Source: Paenibacillus jilunlii
GTDB taxonomy: Bacteria > Bacillota > Bacilli > Paenibacillales > Paenibacillaceae
Reading direction: 5' to 3'
NCBI RefSeq assembly: GCF_900102965.1
Contig: NZ_FNGM01000019.1
Location: forward strand, 62,001-126,000
Length of the DNA stretch: 64,000 bases
The position numbers and the translations under genes are program-made. The notes beneath the pieces are model-generated. The model had not been told where the DNA came from. It worked only from the letters and a program-made list of their open reading frames with translations, and made no database searches. Positions 53,850-62,024 of this stretch are shown in pieces (positions within the stretch are counted from its first letter, which is position 1; every line of letters starts with the position of its first letter).

Positions 53850-55856
53850 ATGCATATTCGCACAATCGTATATCGGAAGGTTCTTCTGCCCGTATTAAGC
53901 AGTTTGCTCATAGCTTCGTTGGTCCCGCAGCAGATGGCATCTGCATCCGCCCTACAACAAACCACCGGGGCAACGGAAGCGAAGGAAGCGGAGGCTTTTG
54001 CAGACCAATTCTTCAATCAGCCGCAAATTAAGAAGCAGCTTGCAGGGGCAGCCGTTGTGTTAGTGAAGAATGATCAGGTTTTGCTTGAAAAAGGCTACGG
54101 CTACGCTGATCTCAGCAGCAAGCAGCCCATTGATCCGGAAAAGACTGTTTTCCGTGTAGCCTCCATTTCCAAATTGTTCACCGCAACAGCGGTCATGCAG
54201 CTGGCCGAGCAGGGAACTATTGATTTACATGCTGGTCTCCAAACTTATCTGGGAGACTTGAACATTGTCAACAAAACCAATAAAACGCTAACCATGGAGC
54301 ATCTGTTGACCCATACCTCCGGGTTTGATTATACGGATAGCGCCGGCGGCTCAGCACAAGAGATTTCCAACAGGCAGTTCATCAAGGAAAATGTGCCTAC
54401 GATTGTCCGGGAGCCCGGTGAGGCTTACCGGTACGATAACTATGCTTTTAATTTGCAGGGGTATATCGTTGAACGGATGACCGGCGTTCCGTTTACCCAG
54501 TATGTGCAGGAGCATATTTTCAAGCCGCTGGGCATGGGGAGCAGCAGTTTTAAGCTGACGCCCGGGCTGCGGAAGAATCTGGCTGTACCCTATACAGCCC
54601 AAAAAGACCCGATCCCCGAATATCCGTCCAGGCCCGCCGAGTCACCGGATGGCGGCATGTTTTCCACCGGAAGGGACATGGCCCAGTTTATGATCGCACA
54701 GTTGAATGGCGGACAGCTGGCAGGGGCCCGGATTCTGAGCGGGGATTCAGTTAAGGATATGCAGCAGATCCACCATCAGATTCATCCGCAGGTTCCTGGC
54801 ACGGGCTACGGCTTTGAATCCTTTTATCAGAATAGCTACAACGGCCAGCGGGTCATTGGTAAGGGCGGGGATTTGCCGGGGTATCACTCCTGGATGTGGC
54901 TTATGCCGGAACAGAAGGTAGGCGGTTTTGTTATTTTTAACAGTGACGGCCCGGATTTGCGGGCGAAGTTTTTCAAAGCCTTTATGGATCATTATTACCC
55001 CGGGACACCAACAACGGCTTCCACTCCAGGTACATCCCAGGCGGAGCTGGGCCAGCTGACCGGGATCTATCAGGATCTGCGGCTTCCATTCTGGATTCTT
55101 CAGGTTTCCGTTACGGATGATGGCAAGTTGAAAATCAAGGACCCCTATGGGTCGCATATCCTCCGGGAAATAGCCCCCTTGTTGTTTGAAGATGAGCTTG
55201 GGAATAAGGCGGCCTTCAAGGTCAATTCCAACGGTACCCAATATGCCTTTTACAATAAGATGGATAGCTGGGCAAAAAAAGCTCCTGAACCCCATATATA
55301 TTCGGATGTGGGGAACGAGCATCCTTATGCGTCATGGATTCATGAAGCCGGTCAGCTCGGTGTATTGGCTTCGGATGGGGAGAACGCTTTTCATCCGGAC
55401 CAGGAAATGACCCGGGCGGAGTTTATTTCGGGGCTTATGCATTTGACGGGGGTAGCCCCATCCCAAAGCACGCCGTTAACGAGTGAACCCCAAGAGAAAA
55501 AATATTTGGGCTATGTGCAGAAAGCCATCGAGCTTGGGCTTGTGCAAGGGCGCGGACCAGAACAGAGCTTTGCTGTCACTGCGGACATTACGCGCCAGGA
55601 GGCTGCTGTTCTGATGTGGCGGGCGGCGATGATCGCCGGAGTGAATATGGCCCAATCATCCGGCATCAAGCTTGCGGGGGACACGGCGCCTTGGGCCGTG
55701 GATGCCGTGAAGTATATAGTGAATAACGGCATGTACGGGCCGGAGATTGCACTCAATTCCGCCGGAGCCTTGGACTACCGCTCAGCCGACCCCCTTTTAC
55801 GGCAGGAAGCTGCCGCATTGCTGAGCCTGTTTTGCAATCGGTTGTCCTTGAAATGA
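53850..55856 (+). CDS. exported serine beta-lactamase-like hydrolase with SLH-like repeats
   Basis: A 668-residue protein. A signal peptide (1 to about 34) is followed by a class-C beta-lactamase/DD-peptidase-type domain with S105-x-x-K108 (SISK), Y195-x-N197 (YDN) and GKGGDLPGYHS in the KTG position. A linker domain near 390-480 follows, then three SLH-like units from about 490 to the end (HPYASWIHEAGQLGVLASDG, VQKAIELGLVQGRG, WAVDAVKYIVNNGMYG). It should act on peptides or wall components at the cell surface. GGAGG with good spacing precedes the ATG. Confidence 0.85.
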   Translation: MHIRTIVYRKVLLPVLSSLLIASLVPQQMASASALQQTTGATEAKEAEAFADQFFNQPQIKKQLAGAAVVLVKNDQVLLEKGYGYADLSSKQPIDPEKTVFRVASISKLFTATAVMQLAEQGTIDLHAGLQTYLGDLNIVNKTNKTLTMEHLLTHTSGFDYTDSAGGSAQEISNRQFIKENVPTIVREPGEAYRYDNYAFNLQGYIVERMTGVPFTQYVQEHIFKPLGMGSSSFKLTPGLRKNLAVPYTAQKDPIPEYPSRPAESPDGGMFSTGRDMAQFMIAQLNGGQLAGARILSGDSVKDMQQIHHQIHPQVPGTGYGFESFYQNSYNGQRVIGKGGDLPGYHSWMWLMPEQKVGGFVIFNSDGPDLRAKFFKAFMDHYYPGTPTTASTPGTSQAELGQLTGIYQDLRLPFWILQVSVTDDGKLKIKDPYGSHILREIAPLLFEDELGNKAAFKVNSNGTQYAFYNKMDSWAKKAPEPHIYSDVGNEHPYASWIHEAGQLGVLASDGENAFHPDQEMTRAEFISGLMHLTGVAPSQSTPLTSEPQEKKYLGYVQKAIELGLVQGRGPEQSFAVTADITRQEAAVLMWRAAMIAGVNMAQSSGIKLAGDTAPWAVDAVKYIVNNGMYGPEIALNSAGALDYRSADPLLRQEAAALLSLFCNRLSLK

Positions 55857-55862
55857 AATTAA

Positions 55863-55901
55863 GGGCTATCCTAAGTCTTTGATAAAGACTTGGGATAGCC
55901 C
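55863..55901. repeat. palindromic repeat, copy 1
   Basis: GGGCTATCC...AAGTCTT pairs with AAGACTT...GGATAGCCC to give a long hairpin just after the serine hydrolase gene. A similar hairpin follows the DUF4317 gene at 60658-60699. Neither has a T-run, so it may be a dispersed repeat that also works as an mRNA end. Confidence 0.7.
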
Positions 55902-56012
55902 ATTCAATACATTCGGAGTTGGTGGTATTCTGAAAGAAATGCAGTTTGACAAATCCCTATTTCTGCATTACCCTAATAACGAATAACTCATTCACTATTA
56001 AGGAGCGCCAGC

Positions 56013-56621
56013 ATGCAAGCGAAGAAAGACGAAGTTAAGAGGGAAATTGAATCCGCCGCTTTGAAGGTTTTTTTCCGCAAAGGCTTTGCCGATGCCAAGA
56101 TGAACGATATTGCCGATGAGATCCAGATTTCGGTCGGGAATATTTATACTTATTTTAAAAACAAACAGGAATTATTCTATGCCGTGGTGCCGCCGTCATT
56201 GGTGGATTATTTGAAGAATGTGCTGGTGGAGAGCATTCGTCTGGATAACCAGACTTTTTTTGACAGAGCGGGTAGTGCCAAGCAATCGGCCATCGTTCAG
56301 GAGCAAATGAACCTGTTAACCCAGTACAGCATGCAGATCGTCATTATTTTTGAGAAAAATAAAGGGACGGTCTACAGCAATGCCAAAAACGAGCTAATTG
56401 AGCTGATGATCGAAACCAAAAAGCCTTATATAAAGGATCATTATAAAAGATATGAAATCAGCACCGAGGAAAATATGATTCTGCTGAGCATCATCGCGGG
56501 CAATGTCATCAATATGATTCTGGATTTATTGAAGCGGGAGATGGGTGCTGATAGCCGGAGACGGATTTTTGAGGCACTGAGCTTATATTGGCTGCATGGA
56601 CTCACGGGCATCAATGAATAA
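56013..56621 (+). CDS. TetR family transcriptional regulator
   Basis: A 202-residue regulator. The HTH lies at about 10-55 (MNDIADEIQISVGNIYTYFK) with the conserved NKQELFYAV segment. The ligand domain is helical. TAAGGAGCG precedes the ATG. It is followed in the same direction by the amidohydrolase gene, separated by a multi-stem hairpin region, and may respond to that enzyme's substrate (inference). Confidence 0.87.
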   Translation: MQAKKDEVKREIESAALKVFFRKGFADAKMNDIADEIQISVGNIYTYFKNKQELFYAVVPPSLVDYLKNVLVESIRLDNQTFFDRAGSAKQSAIVQEQMNLLTQYSMQIVIIFEKNKGTVYSNAKNELIELMIETKKPYIKDHYKRYEISTEENMILLSIIAGNVINMILDLLKREMGADSRRRIFEALSLYWLHGLTGINE

Positions 56622-56634
56622 CGCCGATAGGCGT

Positions 56635-56728
56635 AAATAGGACTGGAGCTGGGGTGCAGCGCAGCATTAGAGGGACGATCCAGCGGATATGCACAAGTTG
56701 CATCTGCGAGAGTCCCTATTTTTTTGGG
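56635..56728 (+). terminator. multi-stem terminator region
   Basis: Outer arms AAATAGGACT (56635-56644) and AGTCCCTATTT (56711-56721) enclose further stems (GCTGG/CCAGC and ATGC/GCAT), followed by a T-run. It is larger than needed for a plain terminator and could be a structured RNA or riboswitch-like element ahead of the amidohydrolase. Confidence 0.5.
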
Positions 56729-56788
56729 CTAATAATGAATTTGTAATTCAATATTGAATAGTGTGATTATGCGAAGGAGGAAGAAACG

Positions 56789-58111
56789 GTGAGGACCGGT
56801 TACGCATTTAAGAACTGCAATGTGATTTATGGAGAAGCAGGAAGAGGCGTAGATACTCATATGACGATTCTGATTCATGATGGGCGGATTCAGGAGATCG
56901 GGAAGACCAGTGATGTGGCTGTTCCGGGCCATTATCAAGCAATCGATGTAGAAGGGAAATATGTGATGCCCGGTTTGATCAATGCGCATGTTCATCTTTT
57001 TGCCGACGGTAAGCCGTTTACGCTGTCAGCCGGTGAAGGGCTGCTGGATTTTGCGTTTCATCATCTGTTGGATACGAGGCTGGGCCGGAGCGTGCTGAAG
57101 AAACGGATGAAGCGAAATGCCCTGACCGCCCTGCATTCAGGGGTAACCACTATGCGCAGCGTAGGGGAGTTCTTGTATACCGATGTGCAGTTGAGGGATG
57201 AAATTAAGGCGAATCAGTTTGTCGGGCCTAATCTGCTGGTGTCCGGTTATTTCCTGAGCGTAACGGGCGGGCATGGTGCACCTTATTTGGCTTTGGTTGG
57301 CGATTCACCATGGGAAGCAAGGAAAAATGTGAGGATCAATGTGAAAAACGGAGTGGATCTCATCAAAATCTGTGTAACCGGCGGGGTTACCGATGCCAAA
57401 ACAGTCGGCGAAGCGGGCCGTCTGCAAATGACGGAGGAAGAGGTCGCCGCTATTTGTGAGGAAGCCCATAAAATCGGCATGCGTGTAGCGGCCCATGTGG
57501 AAAGCACCGAAGGGGTGAGAATTGCGCTAAAGGGCGGGGTCGATACCATTGAACACGGCGCGGAGATGGATGAGGAGATTATCAGCCTGTACCAGAATAA
57601 TCCCAGGGCATTAAAAGGCCACACCGCTTTGATTCCAACGTTGCAGGCGGCATATCCCAGTGCCAAATTGGACCTGAGCCTGACGAAGGTAAGTGAGACG
57701 GTTAAGGAAAATTCCCGGCGGGTGTATGACTCCATGCTGAAAGGGGTGCGGCAGGCCGTAGAGCATGGTATCCAGATTGGCGTTGGTACGGATGCCGCGA
57801 TGCCCTATGTCACCCATTATGATCTGTGGCGGGAGCTGGACCATTTCATGAGACAAACGAAGCTGAACTCGCGCCGGATCATTGAGCAGGTGACGAAAGC
57901 TAATGCAGAAATTCTAGGGATTGATCACCTGACGGGGAGCATTGATATCGGCAAGCAGGCGGATTTAATCGTGCTGGAGCAGAACCCGCTGGACAATATA
58001 CAAGCTTTGGCGGACGCAGCTATGGTTATGGTTAGAGGAAACCTTATACAGACACCAGCGGTGACCCGGATTCAGGCAGTGGACGAGCTGCTTGATTTGG
58101 TGTGGGAATAG
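56789..58111 (+). CDS. amidohydrolase-superfamily enzyme (imidazolonepropionase/prolidase-like)
   Basis: A 440-residue metal-dependent hydrolase. Metal-site residues: H67 and H69 (NAHVHL), K193 (LIKICVTGG; lysine that may be carboxylated), H236 (AAHVES), H256 (IEHGAE) and D335 (GTDAAMP). The HMTILIHDGRIQEIG start and IGKQADLIVLEQNPL end are the flanking beta domains. Substrates in this group include dipeptides of the Xaa-Pro/Xaa-Arg kind and cyclic amides; which applies is unknown. The GTG start follows AAGGAGGAAG. Confidence 0.87.
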   Translation: MRTGYAFKNCNVIYGEAGRGVDTHMTILIHDGRIQEIGKTSDVAVPGHYQAIDVEGKYVMPGLINAHVHLFADGKPFTLSAGEGLLDFAFHHLLDTRLGRSVLKKRMKRNALTALHSGVTTMRSVGEFLYTDVQLRDEIKANQFVGPNLLVSGYFLSVTGGHGAPYLALVGDSPWEARKNVRINVKNGVDLIKICVTGGVTDAKTVGEAGRLQMTEEEVAAICEEAHKIGMRVAAHVESTEGVRIALKGGVDTIEHGAEMDEEIISLYQNNPRALKGHTALIPTLQAAYPSAKLDLSLTKVSETVKENSRRVYDSMLKGVRQAVEHGIQIGVGTDAAMPYVTHYDLWRELDHFMRQTKLNSRRIIEQVTKANAEILGIDHLTGSIDIGKQADLIVLEQNPLDNIQALADAAMVMVRGNLIQTPAVTRIQAVDELLDLVWE

Positions 58112-58349
58112 GACCGCTGCCTTTGAGCAGGGCGGCCTATTTCTTTTTGTTTACAAAATATTCAGCCTATCTCAAATCCCGTACTCTTCAAAAATAGCTC
58201 CATATTTTTTCTTAAATATCGCCCATCGCTTTTCGGCCCCGTAGCCGATTTGAGCATCGCTTCTGCTCTCTACCCCATGCTTAACCGCAACAAGTTCCGG
58301 TTATTTGGGTAAAAATGTATTAGAGCGGAAGAAAGGATGCGTATGTTGG

Positions 58350-59084
58350 ATGAAGAAGAATGCCAAGATTCTATTGTTTGTCTTTCTGTTTGCAGCGACA
58401 ATGGTGCTGTTGTTCGGATGGGTTTTGCCGGCGGTTTTGCAGGTGTACCTGCATAATGCGTACATAAGAGGCTTTACTTTGCTGTTGGTTTTCAGTATTG
58501 TGGTGCTTGCGAAACGCTTTACGTGGAACCGTAATATTGTCTATGTCATTGCCGTATTCACGTTGTTCAGCATGATGATCGATACGTCTGGCAACCCTGT
58601 TTTTAACAAGCCGCTCGAATGGATCGTTTCGCCTGTCGGGGAATTGCAGGTCATGCAGGATGTCAATAATTATGCGCCCGGTGAATATGCCATCACGGAT
58701 CATATAGCGATTCTGAAGCAGAGCGGGGAGGTTCTGAAGCTTAGTACGGCATGGCTGTATTTATACCGTTTTGTACAGTATGTGGCCCTGTACTCTATCG
58801 TCGGAACCATTCTTGGAGCCGTCATTGGCATGCTGCCGCAGCACAAACTACCGTTAATCCAGACTGTTGACGAGTACCTGACGGAAGAACAAGAGCAGAA
58901 AGCAGCCGCTGAGATGAAACGCAGAGAGGAAGCAGGTATTGGCAGGCAAATTCCCCCTGAAGACATTCAGGCATCGGTCCGCCAGCTCAAGAAAGACGGG
59001 AAGCTCATCCCGGCCATTAAGCTCGTCCGCCAGCATACGGATCTGTCTCTGGGCGAGGCGAAGCAGTATGTTGAGAAGCTATAG
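58350..59084 (+). CDS. membrane protein with L7/L12-like C-terminal segment
   Basis: A 244-residue protein. Hydrophobic segments lie at about 5-27, 35-50, 57-75 and 145-175, with an outside loop between the last two. A charged helix (EEQEQKAAAEMKRREEA) leads to a cytoplasmic end, IPAIKLVRQHTDLSLGEAKQ, which resembles the C-terminal domain of ribosomal protein L7/L12. This fold occurs in a few non-ribosomal membrane proteins. Start 58350 gives a clean N-terminal MKKNAKILLFVF; GAAAGGA lies about 12 nt before it. The role is unknown. Confidence 0.65.
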   Translation: MKKNAKILLFVFLFAATMVLLFGWVLPAVLQVYLHNAYIRGFTLLLVFSIVVLAKRFTWNRNIVYVIAVFTLFSMMIDTSGNPVFNKPLEWIVSPVGELQVMQDVNNYAPGEYAITDHIAILKQSGEVLKLSTAWLYLYRFVQYVALYSIVGTILGAVIGMLPQHKLPLIQTVDEYLTEEQEQKAAAEMKRREEAGIGRQIPPEDIQASVRQLKKDGKLIPAIKLVRQHTDLSLGEAKQYVEKL

Positions 59085-59105
59085 GGGAGCTCGACCCTCC
59101 CGCTG

Positions 59106-59138
59106 AATACCTGCGACGATCCGCCTGCGGGTATTTTT
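59106..59138 (+). terminator. terminator after the membrane-protein gene
   Basis: AATACCTGC and GCGGGTATT form a stem with one mismatch, followed by TTTTGC. Confidence 0.7.
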
Positions 59139-59220
59139 GCTTGCTGTAATACAGTTAACAAATTTCGTCCTTATCATTTATACTAGACAAGATGAACTTA
59201 AAAAACATATAAAGGGTAGA

Positions 59221-59398
59221 AGTGCGGAGGGGAAGTTTGGAACTGGAGGAGCGGTAGCGTCCGCCTGAAAGCTTTCCGTAGGAAAGCTCGCTTCGGAAGC
59301 ATAATCAGTCACCGGATTTCAACCGCTAAAGGCGGTTCCATTGAAGAAATCTGGGGACAACAGCGGCTGGAAGTCCAAACATTCCCCGCAGTCACGAC
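59221..59398. ncRNA. structured intergenic repeat, candidate RNA element
   Basis: A gene-free stretch of about 180 nt with strong long-range pairing. TGCGGAGGGGAAGTTTGG (from 59223) pairs with CCAAACATTCCCCGCA (to 59390). Inside are GCTTTCC/GGAAAGC (59271-59287), ACCGC/GCGGT (59322-59336) and a GCGG/CCGC stem. Similar elements occur many times between genes of Paenibacillus in my memory (unchecked). Orientation is uncertain. The rest of the gap to 59477 is AT-rich. Confidence 0.5.
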
Positions 59399-59477
59399 TA
59401 TAACCCCACAATGTAAAACTAAAGTTCAACTTATATGAATAGAGCCATTACACATCTAAGGAGCTGCCGAACCTGTT

Positions 59478-60644
59478 ATGAATAAAAAAGAAGTCGCGCA
59501 TATACGCAAGCAATTTAAGCTGGATCATGATCTGATGAACATCTACGACATTCTGAACGTGTATATTATGAAGGAAACTAGCGAGATTTATCATTGGGAG
59601 CGCCTGCCGTTTGGCCTGGTGGACAGAGAGAAGCAGGAGCTGTATATGGGCAATTTCAAAAAACTGCTCACCGGCGAGCTGGACCATAAGCTGTTCGAGC
59701 TGAAGTTTCAGGAGGAAGCGGAGGAGCCGGCGCGGGTCATGCTTCACCAAGGTCTGGTGACAGGGGATCCTGAAGAATGGCAGGACCTGATGATGATGCT
59801 CGTGGACAAGATGCTGGTAGATGCCAAGTATGAAAAGGATATGGTGGTCACCTTTGTCCGCGGGCAGTATTACCGGCCGACTAAGGCCAGGAATGAAGAA
59901 GCCGAAGAGAGCGGGAAGGACGAGATGTTCGCGCATCCGTTCATTCTGTGCAGCGTGAACTCTACAGAACAGCAGCGCAAAAACCTCATGTTCGACTATG
60001 TAGAGCGGGAATTCAAGTACAATATCATTGTCGATCCGATCATCAAGCTGAGCTCGCCGGAGCAGGGCTTCTTTTATCCGAGTGTGACGGACAACTATTC
60101 GGATGTGAACCGCATTCTGTATTGTACGGGCAAATCGAATTATCCGGATCCGCAGTTCATCGAGCAAGTCCTGAATGCCGAGAGATCGGTAACCGCTTTG
60201 GAAGAGAGAAGCTTTTTTGAAGAGATCGTGAAGGAATTGGCGGGCGAACAGCTCGATACGGGTACCCTCGCCCAGGTGTATGAGGAAATCCAGCAGGTCA
60301 TCGAAGGCGGCGAAGGGGAGGAAGAACCTCCTAAGCTGGATTACAAAGATGTAGAACGCGTCCTGGCGGCAAGCGGTGTAGAGAACGTGACAGCGGAAAA
60401 GGTGGAGCGGGCGTTCGAAACGGTCATCGACGATAAGTACTATGAAATGAAGGCAAGCAGCGTTATTCCGAAATATACGACCAAATCGATTAAGATCGAG
60501 ACGAAGGTAGCCACGATTTCGGTCAGCCCGCAGGATCTCAGGTATGTGAAGCAGGTGAATTATCAGGGGAAACGCTGCATCATGATCGAGGTGGACGAGG
60601 AAGTTGTGATTGAAGGGTTTACGCTTAATACTGAGACGTTATAG
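59478..60644 (+). CDS. DUF4317 family protein
   Basis: A 388-residue protein starting MNKKEVAHIRKQFKLDHDLM, with the DUF4317 features FKKLLTGELDHKLFELKFQE, LVDKMLVDAKYEKDMV and KYTTKSIKIETKVATISVSP. The family is widespread in Bacillota and of unknown function. An acidic low-complexity stretch (EGGEGEEEPP) separates the two halves. A plus-strand ATG follows a weak GGAG at 59460. A long minus-strand frame over the same DNA is a shadow. Confidence 0.85.
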   Translation: MNKKEVAHIRKQFKLDHDLMNIYDILNVYIMKETSEIYHWERLPFGLVDREKQELYMGNFKKLLTGELDHKLFELKFQEEAEEPARVMLHQGLVTGDPEEWQDLMMMLVDKMLVDAKYEKDMVVTFVRGQYYRPTKARNEEAEESGKDEMFAHPFILCSVNSTEQQRKNLMFDYVEREFKYNIIVDPIIKLSSPEQGFFYPSVTDNYSDVNRILYCTGKSNYPDPQFIEQVLNAERSVTALEERSFFEEIVKELAGEQLDTGTLAQVYEEIQQVIEGGEGEEEPPKLDYKDVERVLAASGVENVTAEKVERAFETVIDDKYYEMKASSVIPKYTTKSIKIETKVATISVSPQDLRYVKQVNYQGKRCIMIEVDEEVVIEGFTLNTETL

Positions 60645-60657
60645 TTTTCTGGAGGAG

Positions 60658-60699
60658 GGGCTATCCTTGAAGTCTTTGATCAAAGACTGGGGGTAGCCC
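60658..60699. repeat. palindromic repeat, copy 2
   Basis: GGGCTATCC...AGTCTTTG pairs with CAAAGACT...GGTAGCCC. It shares GGGCTATCCT, AGTCTTTGAT and TAGCCCAT with the hairpin at 55863-55901. It has no T-run. Confidence 0.7.
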
Positions 60700-60746
60700 A
60701 TGTTTGTATTTAGGAGGAATAAAGCAGCGGATACGGAATAGCATCG

Positions 60747-61280
60747 TTACTGTTGGTGCTTAAAGATATAGTTGATATACTCTTTTGCGCTATGATTAAT
60801 TTCTTCATCACTGGCTTGAAAGGAAGCTCCGAAGACAGCAAAGTAGGGGAGGGCCACGGCACCTACATGTCCTGCACTGGCTTTGAAAGGCGCAATTACT
60901 TCATCTACGGTAAAAGAAACAGAGCCCTCCGGCAAATAATTTTCTTGTTTATCGCCAATGGATATGGCAAGCCCTAACCTTTTTCCTTGCAGCTTGTCAC
61001 CTTTTGATCCATAAGCCCATCCGTAAGTCCACACCTCGTCAAACCACTTTTTTAAAAGCGGCGGATAACTGTACCAATACAACGGGAATTGCAAGATTAC
61101 ATGGGGATAGGCTTCTAATAGATTTTGCTCTCTGGGAACATCAATGTTCCCGTCAGGATACTCTTTGTAAAGCTCATGAACTGTAATATCGTTGGGATAG
61201 TGCCGCAGTTCTTTTTTCCAGCGCTGGTTGACCCTTGAAGCTTCAAGGTTCGGGTGTGCCAGAATGACCAGTGTGTTCAT
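60747..61280 (-). CDS. NAD(P)H:quinone oxidoreductase-like flavoprotein
   Basis: A 177-residue flavodoxin-fold protein of the KefF/YwrO type. It starts MNTLVILAHPNLEASRVNQR, has HVILQFPLYWYSYPPLLKKW for FMN binding, and YGSKGDKLQGKRLGLAIS. It should reduce quinones or related compounds in two-electron steps. ATG 61280 follows GGGAG; the extra 28 codons upstream of it read unnaturally. It is divergent from an HxlR regulator that probably controls it. Confidence 0.88.
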   Translation of the reverse strand: MNTLVILAHPNLEASRVNQRWKKELRHYPNDITVHELYKEYPDGNIDVPREQNLLEAYPHVILQFPLYWYSYPPLLKKWFDEVWTYGWAYGSKGDKLQGKRLGLAISIGDKQENYLPEGSVSFTVDEVIAPFKASAGHVGAVALPYFAVFGASFQASDEEINHSAKEYINYIFKHQQ

Positions 61281-61357
61281 GATGAAATCTCCCTTCTCAG
61301 GCCTTGCCTCATTTGCGTCAATATCCTTATTATCTTGCAGGCTCCCAAAAATGAAAA

Positions 61358-61396
61358 TACACACAATAAAGTAAGATGGTTACCTCAAAGTGTGTA
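61358..61396. promoter_or_regulatory. candidate HxlR operator
   Basis: TACACAC (61358-61364) and GTGTGTA (61390-61396) are perfect outer arms; GTAA and TTAC form inner arms in the same symmetry. It sits between the divergent oxidoreductase and HxlR genes, where an HxlR dimer would be expected to bind. Confidence 0.5.
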
Positions 61397-61475
61397 CTGG
61401 ACCCGGGAAAAAATATGTGCAACAATGGGCTTTTGGCCCGGCCACATAAGATCGGAAGGAACGAGGTGTTATTCT

Positions 61476-61844
61476 ATGAAACAATATCATCTGGGGATCG
61501 AGGCAACGCTTGAAATCATCGGCGGAAAGTGGAAAGCTCTGATCATCTGCTTATTGATGTCCGGTGCAAAACGAACAAGCGAATTACAGCGCAATATTCA
61601 CGGCATTTCACAAAAGGTTCTGATCCAGCAGCTTCGGGAGCTTGAGGAGGATGGACTCGTCAAAAGACATGTATACCAGCAGATGCCGCCAAAAGTTGAA
61701 TACAGCCTCACGGAATATGGAGTTACCGCCAATAAGATCGTTGACATTATGTGCACTTGGGGGAAAGAGAATATCAAAATGAGGCAATCCCAAGGAGAAG
61801 ATATCGTCTTGCTGGAGGATGAGTCACCGGAGGACCTTGAGTAA
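61476..61844 (+). CDS. HxlR-family transcriptional regulator
   Basis: A 122-residue winged-helix regulator with the typical EATLEIIGGKWKALIICLLM start, TSELQRNIHGISQKVLIQQL recognition region and DGLVKRHVYQQMPPKVEYSL wing. One Cys lies in IICLLM and one in MCTWG; the usual N-terminal redox Cys of YodB-type sensors is not seen at the start, so the signal is unclear. ATG 61476 has GAGGTG in front; the long upstream extension of the frame is not coding. It probably represses the divergent oxidoreductase. Confidence 0.87.
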   Translation: MKQYHLGIEATLEIIGGKWKALIICLLMSGAKRTSELQRNIHGISQKVLIQQLRELEEDGLVKRHVYQQMPPKVEYSLTEYGVTANKIVDIMCTWGKENIKMRQSQGEDIVLLEDESPEDLE

Positions 61845-62024
61845 TTATCCCTCTCCCAATCACAGTCCACCTATCCAATATTAATGCACTATGAAGAGGC
61901 AGGAAGGACTTTTATAATTAGAGCAAACAACCGGCTGATTCATACCGCAGGGCACTTATCCTGATGAAAAGCTCTTGCGGGACGGCTGTCATGAACTGCA
62001 ATAAGAGTCGGGAGGCTGAGCATA
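61845..62024. other. intergenic region before the second YesN-type gene
   Basis: 180 bp without a gene; it should hold the promoter of the two-component pair. CGGGAGG precedes the GTG start. No repeat is evident. Confidence 0.4.

Noticed and set aside
54747..55322. 191-codon minus-strand ORF inside the serine hydrolase gene
   Set aside because: Antisense shadow of a strong gene.
57487..57510. another GCCCATGTGGA-type match to the scar core
   Set aside because: It encodes the AAHVEST metal-site segment of the amidohydrolase, so the match is explained by the gene.
59448..60167. 239-codon minus-strand ORF over the DUF4317 gene
   Set aside because: It is antisense to a well-supported gene, has a His/Leu-rich composition typical of reversed coding sequence and no ribosome site.
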